Of a DNA stretch of 64,000 nt, positions 8,592 to 15,248 are shown piece after piece. The translations under genes and the position numbers were made by a program. The stretch is taken from NCBI GenBank assembly GCA_965243625.1, contig CBDEVI010000002.1:2728001-2792000 (forward strand), given 5' to 3'. This DNA comes from JAJECS01 sp965243625. Lineage in GTDB: Bacteria > Chloroflexota > UBA11872. A model generated the notes under the pieces. The model saw nothing but the letters and a program-made list of their open reading frames with translations, was not told where the DNA came from and searched no databases. Numbering within the stretch: the stretch's first letter is position 1; each line of letters starts with the position of its first letter.

Positions 8592-10634
8592 ATGCCCACC
8601 GGTCGCGCCGTCACCATCGCCGCTGTTCTGGCGTCCATCGCGCTGCTGCCGGTCATCATCATTCTGGCGCTCGGTCTTTACGGCTCGGCGGTTACCGGCG
8701 ATTTCCCGCTCGTCGACGAGAGTGGGCCGGCCATGCGTGTCGAGCCGGAAAGCGGGCCGCCGGGCAGCGAGCTGACCATCCGCGGCAGCCGCTGGGAGGA
8801 GGGCACCCTGCTGCGGCTGGAGATGGTCGTGCAGGTCGCGCGGCCGCAGATCACCTTTGGCGGGGAAATCGAGACCGTCGAGCAGCCGTTGCCGGGCGTC
8901 TACGTGGGCGAGGTCGTGGTCTCCCGCGCCGGGACCTTCACCATCGAGACCCAGCTGCCGACCACCGTGCCGCTGCTGCCGGGCACGCAGATCGAGTTCC
9001 TCGGCTCCGCGGCCTATCGCGGCGGCGAGCCGGCTGGCGAGGGCCGCACCACCTTCCTGGTTGAGCCCGCTCCGGGCCAGCTCGACGTTGAGGTGCTGGC
9101 CGACGCATCGGGTGCTCCGCTGCCGCGGACCCTCGTTGAGATTCGCGGCCTGCAGGGACAGCTGGTGGCCGCCGGGCATACCGGAACGGACGGCATTGCT
9201 CGCTTCGTGGGATTGGCCTCTGACGTGGCCTATCAGGTCACGGCGCGCGCCGCCGGCTACGACACGCTGCGGGCGCCGTTGGTCGAGGCCGGCGTGGAAA
9301 CGCCGGGCGAGGTGACGTTTGTGCTCCCGGCCGCCGCGCCGGGCTCCGTGTTCGTCGGCGGCGTCCCGAGGCGCGGCGAGGCGGAGTCAGGGAACCTGGC
9401 CGTCATCGATCTCCCGTCGCTGGCGCCCGTGCGGGATGCCGAGATACAGGCCGCCGGCGCGGCGTGGTCGCTGGCGGCCGATCCCGCGCGCGGCCGCCTC
9501 TACGTCGCCGACGAGCTGGCCACCGAGATTCGCGTGTTCAATGTGCGAACTGGTCGCATCGCCGCGCCGATTCCCCTGGCGTTCAGTCTGCGGGTCGAGG
9601 TGCGCGATGAGGACGGCCGGCCCCCCGCCAGCGCCGTGGTCCACTTGCTGTGGAGCGTTCGCGGGAGTGAGGTCCTGGTGCGGGCGCGCGAGACCGACGC
9701 GTCGGGCGTCGTGGTGTTCGACGATCTGATCGCCGGCAGCTCCTACGTCGTGAGCGCGATGACGGCGAGCGCCGAAAGCCTCGGTCGCACGGCGGAGGCC
9801 GCGGGGCCAATCACGGTCCACCAGTCGCCGAGTCCCGTCACGATCGAACCGCACGAAACCGCCCACGCCACCGTCACCCTCGATTCGGACTTCGCGCAGA
9901 TGTTCTACGGCGGCGAGCCGCAGCTGCTGGCGGGCAACGATCGGGCTCCGGCCACCAGCCTCGTGGTGGCCGACATGGCCGTCGACCCAGTCTCCGGGCT
10001 GCTCTACGTGACCGGGTCCGACCTCGACCGTGGGCACCTCTTCGTCATCGATCCCGACGAGCGGCGCATCGTGCACGACTGGCAGGTGCGGGCCGGCGTC
10101 GGCGACGTGGTGCCGCGAGGCGATGGGGAGTCCGTCTACATCGCCAATCGCGCTTTCTCGACCGTGGCCCTGGTGGATGTCGCCACCGGCGAAGAGCGAG
10201 AGTCCGTCACCGTGCCGTCGTGGCCGGAGGCCATCACGGTGGACAGGGCCGGCAATGTGTTCGTCGCCAGCCTGCGCGACGGCAGCGTGACCCGGCTCGA
10301 CGCCGACACCTTGGAGATTTCGGCGGCGCGCGACCTCGAGGAAGGCGTGCATCGGCTGGCGCTGCTGCCGGACGAATCGGCCCTGCTCGTCGCCAACATG
10401 TGGGCCGACACCATCACGGCGTTGGACCCAACCGACCTGGGCATAGCGTTTCTGTTGCCCGTGGCGGGAAACCCCCACGCGCTGGCGGTGGACGTCGGCC
10501 GCCGCACGCTGGTTGTGGGGACGGGCGACGGCGGCACCGTGAGCATCTTTGATACCGACACCTTCGACCTGGCCCAGCAGGTGGAGCTGGGCATTCGCAT
10601 CCGGGACATCGCCACCGTGCCCGTTCCGGCATGA
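8592..10634 (+). CDS. Membrane-anchored YVTN/NHL-type beta-propeller protein with carboxypeptidase-regulatory-like domains
   Basis: 680 aa from ATG 8592 (GGAG about 8 bp upstream). Residues 7-30 form one membrane anchor (IAAVLASIALLPVIIILALG). Residues 45-155 are Ig-like, with PESGPPGSELTIRGSRW resembling IPT/TIG-type domains. Two CarboxypepD_reg-like beta-sandwiches follow (LDVEVLADASGAPLPRTLVE; LRVEVRDEDGRPPASAVVH). Propeller blades are recognisable by WSLAADPARGRLYVAD, MAVDPVSGLLYVTG, EAITVDRAGNVFVASL and HRLALLPDESALLVAN. Likely an extracytoplasmic binding or scaffold protein; no enzymatic signature is seen. Its TGA overlaps the ATG of holB (ATGA), so the two are translationally coupled. 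Confidence 0.7.
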   Translation: MPTGRAVTIAAVLASIALLPVIIILALGLYGSAVTGDFPLVDESGPAMRVEPESGPPGSELTIRGSRWEEGTLLRLEMVVQVARPQITFGGEIETVEQPLPGVYVGEVVVSRAGTFTIETQLPTTVPLLPGTQIEFLGSAAYRGGEPAGEGRTTFLVEPAPGQLDVEVLADASGAPLPRTLVEIRGLQGQLVAAGHTGTDGIARFVGLASDVAYQVTARAAGYDTLRAPLVEAGVETPGEVTFVLPAAAPGSVFVGGVPRRGEAESGNLAVIDLPSLAPVRDAEIQAAGAAWSLAADPARGRLYVADELATEIRVFNVRTGRIAAPIPLAFSLRVEVRDEDGRPPASAVVHLLWSVRGSEVLVRARETDASGVVVFDDLIAGSSYVVSAMTASAESLGRTAEAAGPITVHQSPSPVTIEPHETAHATVTLDSDFAQMFYGGEPQLLAGNDRAPATSLVVADMAVDPVSGLLYVTGSDLDRGHLFVIDPDERRIVHDWQVRAGVGDVVPRGDGESVYIANRAFSTVALVDVATGEERESVTVPSWPEAITVDRAGNVFVASLRDGSVTRLDADTLEISAARDLEEGVHRLALLPDESALLVANMWADTITALDPTDLGIAFLLPVAGNPHALAVDVGRRTLVVGTGDGGTVSIFDTDTFDLAQQVELGIRIRDIATVPVPA

Positions 10635-11713
10635 GTCCCTGGGGCCTCCTGGGCCACGAGCGGGCCGTGCGGGCGTTTCAGGGCGCCCACCGTGCCGGCC
10701 GGCTGGGCCATGCCTACCTCATCACGGGCGTCCCGGGTTGCGGTCGACGCACGTTCGCCGCCCGCATGGCGCAGGCGCTGCGCTGCGCCCAGTCCGAGCG
10801 GCCCTGCCTCACATGCCGCCTGTGTCGCGCCGTGGGGCCGGACGCGCCGTTCTGGCAGGCGGCGGTTCGGCGGGACCATCCCGACGAAGTGGACGACCCC
10901 CGGCCGCCGCGCGACCGGCGAGACGCCGGCTACGTCCACACCGCCTACCTCGACGTGCACGTGCTGCGCCGGCGCGATGGGTTTCGCGACATCCCAATCC
11001 GCGGCGTGCGGGAGCTTGCCGCCGAGACTCACCTCAAACCGGCGCACGGTCCGGCGCGCGTCGCCATCATCGACGCTGCCGAGGAGATGAGCATTCCCGC
11101 GGCCAATGCCCTGCTGAAGACGCTCGAGGAGCCGGCGCCGCATGCGGTGATCATCCTGATCGCCCAGCAGTCGAGCGGTGTGCTGCCCACCTTGAGATCC
11201 CGCTGCCATCACATCTCGCTGGCGCCCGTGCCGGCGGCCCTGATCGCCGCGCACCTGGTTGGCGAAGGCGGACTCGATGCCGAGACCGCCGAGGCCATCG
11301 CCGCCGCGGCGCGTGGACGCGCCGGCTGGGCAATCGGCATGGCGCGCGATGTCAGCCGCTGGCGGGAATTCGATGAGCGGCAGGCCAAGGCGGAAGCGTT
11401 CGAGCGCGCGACGCCCTCCGAGCGTTTCATGGCGGTGGATGAACTGCTGGGCCGCGGTCGGCCCCTCGAGCAAGCGGAGCGCGCCTATGGATGGCTGGGG
11501 CACATCAGCCGGGCGCAGGCGTCGGAGCTCCGCGCCGCCATGCGCGCCGCCGCAACCGACGCGCCGACCGAGACGCGAGCGGCGCTCCGGTCCGTCGTCG
11601 CGCGCATGCTGCGCGCCCGCGCCGCACAGGTCCACATCCAGCACAACGTCACGCCCAAGCTGGTGTTCGAGGACCTCGCGCTCCGACCCGCCGCCGACGG
11701 CCCGCCGCGGTGA
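10631..11713 (+). CDS. holB: DNA polymerase III subunit delta' (clamp-loader)
   Basis: 360 aa. Family order is intact: GHERAVRAFQGAHRAGRLGH, a P-loop-like GVPGCGRRTF, a zinc-binding cysteine cluster (CAQSERPCLTCRLC, residues 56-69), the IPIRGVRELAAETHLKP motif, VAIIDAAEEMSIPAANALLKTLEEP and the SRCH sensor. The P-loop lysine is replaced by Arg (GxxGxGRR), so ATP hydrolysis by this subunit is doubtful, as in many delta' proteins. It starts inside the stop of the propeller gene, and its own stop overlaps the GTG of the PSP1 gene. holB followed by a PSP1 gene is the same pairing as holB-yaaT in Firmicutes. Confidence 0.85.
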   Translation: MSPWGLLGHERAVRAFQGAHRAGRLGHAYLITGVPGCGRRTFAARMAQALRCAQSERPCLTCRLCRAVGPDAPFWQAAVRRDHPDEVDDPRPPRDRRDAGYVHTAYLDVHVLRRRDGFRDIPIRGVRELAAETHLKPAHGPARVAIIDAAEEMSIPAANALLKTLEEPAPHAVIILIAQQSSGVLPTLRSRCHHISLAPVPAALIAAHLVGEGGLDAETAEAIAAAARGRAGWAIGMARDVSRWREFDERQAKAEAFERATPSERFMAVDELLGRGRPLEQAERAYGWLGHISRAQASELRAAMRAAATDAPTETRAALRSVVARMLRARAAQVHIQHNVTPKLVFEDLALRPAADGPPR

Positions 11714-12150
11714 CCGACGGTCCGTCGCCGCCGATTCGCCATGTCATCGGAATCCGCCTGCGCCACAACGGTCCCCTGCTATGGCTCGACCCGGGCAATC
11801 TTCAGCCGGAGGCCGGGCAGCGGGTCGTCCTAGCCGCCGAGGACGGCGAGCGCACGGCGCGCGTCGCGGTGGGACGCACGGCAGCTCCCCCGGGAGCCGC
11901 AATTTCGGCCCTACGCGTGCTCCGGCCCGCGGAAGCCGCCAATGCACCCGACGACCTCGTTGCCGCGCGCGTGGACGCGGTCGACCCGCCTCCGCGGCAT
12001 GCGCCGCCGCCCGTCAGCACCCGGCGCATGGCGCGGTTCGTGAACCGGCTCCTCGCCGTGCGCCGACGGCCTGCCAACGCCTCCCCGACCCTGGTCGATC
12101 TGGGCCAGGCGTTCCCGGACGACGATGTGGAGGAATCAGCGGGCGGCTAA
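11710..12150 (+). CDS. Short PSP1-domain (RicT/YaaT-like) protein
   Basis: 146 aa from GTG 11710, overlapping the holB stop by 4 bp (GTGA). The N-terminal 75 residues match the start of the PSP1 domain: HVIGIRLRHNGPLLWLDPG, QRVVLAAEDGERTARVAVG and ALRVLRPAE. Full RicT/YaaT proteins are about 270 aa and continue with a long conserved C-terminal half (Cys-rich, RNA-maturation complex). That half is absent here and replaced by about 55 low-similarity residues. Function in this organism is unknown. In Bacillus, YaaT acts with RicA and RicF in RNA processing and sporulation. I rely on the domain opening and on the holB neighbour for the call. Confidence 0.6.
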   Translation: MTDGPSPPIRHVIGIRLRHNGPLLWLDPGNLQPEAGQRVVLAAEDGERTARVAVGRTAAPPGAAISALRVLRPAEAANAPDDLVAARVDAVDPPPRHAPPPVSTRRMARFVNRLLAVRRRPANASPTLVDLGQAFPDDDVEESAGG

Positions 12151-12157
12151 GCCGCCC
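12141..12157. terminator. Symmetric GC hairpin between convergent genes; loop is the PSP1 stop codon
   Basis: GGGCGGC-TAA-GCCGCCC, a perfect 7-bp stem whose three-base loop is the stop codon of the PSP1 gene. It lies in the 18-bp gap before the end of glnA. No U-run follows on either strand, so it would be at best a weak bidirectional terminator or mRNA 3'-end protector. The same GGGCGGC-n3-GCCGCCC design recurs at 28674-28690. Confidence 0.45.
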
Positions 12158-12168
12158 ACCGCGAGCGC

Positions 12169-13611
12169 CTACACGTCGTAGTAGAGCATGAACTCGTACG
12201 GATGCGGCCGCAGGTTCACCTCGTCCGCTTCGACGGTGCGCTTGTAGTCCAGCCAGGTGTCGATCAGGTCCTGCGTGAACACGCCGCCTTCGCGCAGAAA
12301 CGCGTTGTCGGCTTCCAGCGCGTCCAGCACCTCGTAAAGCGACCCGGGCACGGACTGCACCTTCGCCGCCTCCTCGGGCTCCAGGTCGTACAGGTCGAGG
12401 TCCACCGGGTCCGGCGGCTCGATCTGGTTGCGAATCCCGTCCAGGCCGGCCATCAGCATGGCCGAAAACGCGAGGTACGGGTTCGCGCTCGGGTCCGGCG
12501 GACGAAACTCGACGCGCCGCGCGGCCGGGCTCGGTGAGTAGGCCGGGATGCGCACGCACGCGCTGCGGTTGCGCTGGGAGTACACCAGGTTCACCGGCGC
12601 CTCGAATCCCGGCACCAGGCGCCGGTAGGAGTTCGTGGTTGGCGCGCAGAAGGCCAGCAGCGCCGGGGCGTGCCGCAGCAGCCCGCCGATGTAGTGACGG
12701 GCCGTCTCGCTCAGCAGCGCGTAGCCGTCCGCGTCATAGAACAGGTTGGACCCGCCCTTCCACAGGCTCTGGTGCACGTGCATGCCTGAGCCGTTGTCGC
12801 CAAAGATCGGCTTGGGCATGAACGTCACGGTGTAGCCGTGCTGGCGCGCCACGTTCTTGATGATGTACTTGAAGAGCATCATCTGGTCGGCGGTCTTCGT
12901 CAGCGGGCCGTAGCGAATGTCGATCTCGGCCTGGCCGGCGGTGGCCACCTCGTGGTGATGCAACTCGACGTCGATGCCCACGTTCATCAGCTCCAGCGTG
13001 ATCCGCGAGCGCAGATCCTGCAGCTTGTCGTTGGGCGGAACGGGGAAATAGCCCCGCTTGTGCAGCGGGCGGTGCCCCAGGTTCGGCGCGTGCGCGTCGT
13101 CCGCGCCCGAATTCCAAATGCCCTCGTCGGAGTCGATGAAGAAGAAGGCCGCGTTGGCGCTTTGGTCGAACCGGACGCTGTTGAGGATGAAGAACTCGGC
13201 CTCCGGACCCCAATAGCTCACGTCCGCGATGCCGCTGTCGATGAGGTGCCGCTCGGCCTTTTGCGCCACGTGCCGGGGATCGCGCGAGTACGGCTCGCCC
13301 GTCACCGGGTCCTGGATGTTGCCCGTGAGCACCAGCGTGGGCACTTCCAGCGTGGGGTCCACGAACGCCGTCGTGGGGTCGGGCATCACCAGCATGTCGC
13401 TTTCATGGATCTGCTGGAATCCCCGCACGCTCGATCCGTCGAATCCCAGGCCCTCGGTGAACACGTCCTCATCCAGCTTGTCCAGCGGAATGGAGAAGTG
13501 CTGCCACGTGCCCGGAATATCGGTGAAGCGAACGTCCACGATGCGGCAGTCGGCGTCCCTCGCTTTACGAAGCGCCGCCTGCACCAGGTCTGCTTGTGAG
13601 GCGTCTGCCAT
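12169..13611 (-). CDS. glnA: Glutamine synthetase, type I
   Basis: 480 aa from ATG 13611-13609, preceded by GGGAGGAC at 9 bp. It converts glutamate, ammonia and ATP to glutamine as a dodecamer. Visible signatures: FTDIPGTWQHFSIPL, GLGFDGSSVRGFQ, the catalytic YWGPEAEFFIL, the NVARQHGYTVTFMPKPI segment, GDNGSGMHVHQSLWKGG and VPGFEAPVNLVYSQRNRSA. The DLYDLEPEE segment contains the tyrosine (residue about 408) at the position that is adenylylated in GSI-beta enzymes. Whether glnE exists in this genome cannot be seen. The gene has its own promoter and a leader with a strong terminator hairpin (13661-13691), suggesting attenuation. Confidence 0.96.
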   Translation of the reverse strand: MADASQADLVQAALRKARDADCRIVDVRFTDIPGTWQHFSIPLDKLDEDVFTEGLGFDGSSVRGFQQIHESDMLVMPDPTTAFVDPTLEVPTLVLTGNIQDPVTGEPYSRDPRHVAQKAERHLIDSGIADVSYWGPEAEFFILNSVRFDQSANAAFFFIDSDEGIWNSGADDAHAPNLGHRPLHKRGYFPVPPNDKLQDLRSRITLELMNVGIDVELHHHEVATAGQAEIDIRYGPLTKTADQMMLFKYIIKNVARQHGYTVTFMPKPIFGDNGSGMHVHQSLWKGGSNLFYDADGYALLSETARHYIGGLLRHAPALLAFCAPTTNSYRRLVPGFEAPVNLVYSQRNRSACVRIPAYSPSPAARRVEFRPPDPSANPYLAFSAMLMAGLDGIRNQIEPPDPVDLDLYDLEPEEAAKVQSVPGSLYEVLDALEADNAFLREGGVFTQDLIDTWLDYKRTVEADEVNLRPHPYEFMLYYDV

Positions 13612-13660
13612 TTGGACTTGTCCTCCCTGGCCGGGCGCCCCGCGCTCGACCAAACAAAAA

Positions 13661-13691
13661 GCGCCCAGCAGCGGCAGCGCTGCATGGGCGC
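13661..13691 (-). terminator. Strong intrinsic terminator in the glnA leader (attenuator)
   Basis: On the minus strand a 7-bp stem (GCGCCCA/TGGGCGC) stacks on a 6-bp stem (GCAGCG/CGCTGC) with one bulged base and a four-base loop, followed directly by TTTTTGTTTGG. It lies about 50 nt before the glnA ATG and downstream of the only promoter candidate. The next gene upstream is divergent, so there is no minus-strand gene for this to end. It therefore fits transcription attenuation of glnA. Confidence 0.75.
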
Positions 13692-13750
13692 GATCCCGTC
13701 CGCGGCGCCGGCTTTGGCGCCTTGCGAACACCGTCCTTCGACGGCCACGG

Positions 13751-13780
13751 ATTGTAGGCGGCGGGGCGCCGCTTCTGCAA
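13751..13780 (-). promoter_or_regulatory. Candidate sigma70-type promoter of glnA
   Basis: Read on the minus strand, TTGCAG (13780-13775) and TACAAT (13756-13751) are separated by 18 bp. The predicted start near 13744 gives a leader of about 130 nt. That leader contains a small CCGTC-GAAG-GACGG hairpin at its 5' end, then a GGCGCC/GGCGCC hairpin, then the terminator. Confidence 0.6.
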
Positions 13781-13854
13781 CGGCGCGTCGGCCCTCCGGT
13801 CCCTTTGACCAACGGTGGACCGCGACGCACGCTGGGCCACAGGAGGTGGTGCGG

Positions 13855-14319
13855 ATGACAGAAACAGGCAAGGCAACCGTCGGCAACGTCGCACGAGGTG
13901 TGTCCGGGCTGGCGACGCTGGGCGTGCTGGTGGCCACCGTCGTTGTTCTGCTGCTCGGCGCCTTCGGCGTCGTCGACATGGAAGGCGTGGTCGTCGAGGG
14001 CACGGCGCTCGCCTACGTGGTGGGCGTTGGCACCTTCGCGCTGAGTCCGCTGGTTGCGGTCGGCTTGGTGGCCGTCAGCCTCTTCAACGCCGTCGGCGTC
14101 GTTGCCATCGGCGCGGGTTCGGCCAGCGGCATCATCGCCATCAGCGGAGGTGACGCGCAGGGCGTCATCGCCATCAGCGCCGGCGGACGCGCCAACGGCA
14201 TGCTCATCGGCATCGGCGACGAGGCCCGGGGCGCTCTGGCCATCGCATACTCGGGCCGCACGGCCAAGGCCTTCGGCAACTGGCCCCCCTGGCCGGGCGC
14301 CGAGGCCGAGACCGACTAG
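13855..14319 (+). CDS. Membrane protein with 11-residue (GxIAI) repeats, unknown function
   Basis: 154 aa from ATG 13855, with AGGAGG 8 bp upstream. Two membrane-spanning segments are likely: GLATLGVLVATVVVLLLGAF and ALSPLVAVGLVAVSLFNAV. The second runs straight into a repeat: GVVAIGAGSAS, GIIAISGGDAQ, GVIAISAGGRAN, GMLIGIGDEAR, GALAIAYSGRTA. The 11-12 residue period with Gly and aliphatic residues at fixed places suggests a small beta-solenoid next to the membrane. I do not recognise a family. The gene is divergent from glnA; the 5' ends lie about 240 bp apart and the glnA promoter is between them. Confidence 0.75.
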   Translation: MTETGKATVGNVARGVSGLATLGVLVATVVVLLLGAFGVVDMEGVVVEGTALAYVVGVGTFALSPLVAVGLVAVSLFNAVGVVAIGAGSASGIIAISGGDAQGVIAISAGGRANGMLIGIGDEARGALAIAYSGRTAKAFGNWPPWPGAEAETD

Positions 14320-14366
14320 CGGGGAGCAACGGGCGGGACGGCCCAGGGGAGCATTGCGTCACCCTC

Positions 14367-14414
14367 CGTCATTCCCGCGAAGGCGGGAATCCACCTTTCG
14401 CTGAATCTGGGGCC
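14367..14414 (+). repeat. Dispersed intergenic repeat A, copy 2
   Basis: CGTCATTCCCGCGAAGG followed by CGGGAATCCACC, a near-perfect inverted repeat (TTCCCGC/GCGGGAA), then CGCTGAATCTGGGG. Confidence 0.8.
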
Positions 14415-14436
14415 TGTGGGGATTCCTGCCCGGTGG

Positions 14437-14516
14437 CCCGCGCTGCGTGCAGCGTGGGTCTGGCCGTGGTTCGATCTCCCGGTCTGGCCGATGGTCCGCG
14501 CTGCGTGCAGCCTGGG
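14437..14516. repeat. Two copies of palindromic repeat D
   Basis: CCCGCGCTGC-GT-GCAGCGTGGG at 14437-14458 and TCCGCGCTGC-GT-GCAGCCTGGG at 14495-14516. Both share the central CTGCGTGCAG. A perfect version is at 63045-63066. Confidence 0.7.
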
Positions 14517-14528
14517 AGGCGCCGATCA

Positions 14529-14553
14529 GGGCGGCCACAAGGGCCGCCCCTAC
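14529..14553. repeat. Palindromic repeat C (GC-rich hairpin ending CCCCTAC)
   Basis: GGGCGGCC-ACAAG-GGCCGCCC followed by CTAC. Other members of this variable-core class are at 15218, 21357, 44732, 54701 and 63097. Confidence 0.6.
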
Positions 14554-14663
14554 GTCGAACCGTCCGTCCGTTTCGGGGCCGCCAGATCGCACCCGCCACC
14601 GGCCCGCCACCGGCCGTGCGCTAGGGTTAGCCGGCACGTTCGGCCAAGAGGTGGCGAAGCGGC

Positions 14664-15137
14664 GTGGAGCGCTGGGCAGGCTGGCTGCGAGGCCATCTCG
14701 GAGTGGCCCTGGGCGTCCTCGGCACGTTGGCGGTGCCGGTGGTGGGCATCATCGTGCTGCGGTTCCTCTTCGCCGGCGCGCCGATCGATTTGTCGGCGGT
14801 AGCCATTTCGCCCACGGTCAGCGCCCCGGTCGTGCCGCGACCGGCCGTCGCGCCTCCGGAAGGCGCGCTAACCGTGATGCCGCTGGTCACGCCCACGCCT
14901 ACCCCAACCCCGACGCCGGCCGTGACGCCCACCCCGACGCCCAGCCTCATCCGTCGGGTGAATGCCGAGGACGGCCTCAACGTCCGGGTCCAGCCGTCCG
15001 TGCGGGAGGCGGTGGTCCGGGTGCTGCTCTTCCAGACCGAGGTGCGGCTCACCGGTCGTCAGCGAACCTCGGATGGACTCATCTGGGTCGAGCTGGAGCC
15101 CGACGGCTGGGTGCAGGCGCGCTATCTCGACCCCTGA
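14664..15137 (+). CDS. Membrane-anchored SH3-like (bacterial SH3) domain protein
   Basis: 157 aa from GTG 14664. One membrane segment (residues about 11-37, GVALGVLGTLAVPVVGIIVL) is followed by a Pro/Thr linker (TPTPTPTPTPAVTPTPTP). The C-terminal 60 residues (VNAEDGLNVRVQPSVREAVV, then LIWVELEPDGWVQARYLDP) have the pattern of a bacterial SH3 domain, 'GLNVRxxPS...WxxV...GWVxxxYL'. Such domains usually bind cell-wall peptides or act outside the membrane. No enzymatic domain is attached. It is isolated from its neighbours by repeats. Confidence 0.75.
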   Translation: MERWAGWLRGHLGVALGVLGTLAVPVVGIIVLRFLFAGAPIDLSAVAISPTVSAPVVPRPAVAPPEGALTVMPLVTPTPTPTPTPAVTPTPTPSLIRRVNAEDGLNVRVQPSVREAVVRVLLFQTEVRLTGRQRTSDGLIWVELEPDGWVQARYLDP

Positions 15138-15248
15138 CGCACCGTTCGCCGAACTGAATCGGTGGGCACGGCGCTTGCATTCCGTGCCTCACTGCGGATG
15201 AGGAAAACTGCCCGGACGTAGGGGCGGGTTTCAAACCTGCCCTTTCGA
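15138..15248. repeat. Two hairpins: GGCACGG/CCGTGCC and a C-type repeat
   Basis: A 7-bp stem (15165-15171 with 15182-15188) lies about 30 bp after the SH3 gene and could mark its 3' end, but no U-run follows. A C-type element (GTAGGGGCGGGTTT-CAAACCTGCCC, 15218-15242) abuts the end of pabB. Confidence 0.5.

Larger units (their letters stand above)
14320..14663. other. Intergenic region built of dispersed repeats A, D and C
   Basis: 344 bp without a supportable gene. It holds repeat A copy 2 (14367-14414), two D palindromes (14437-14458 and 14495-14516) and a C-type hairpin (14529-14553) in succession. No leftover open frame with coding character is visible. Confidence 0.65.

Noticed and set aside
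13612..13750. Known glutamine riboswitch in the glnA leader
   Set aside because: The leader lacks the conserved stretches I remember for the glnA and downstream-peptide RNAs; only generic hairpins and the terminator are present.
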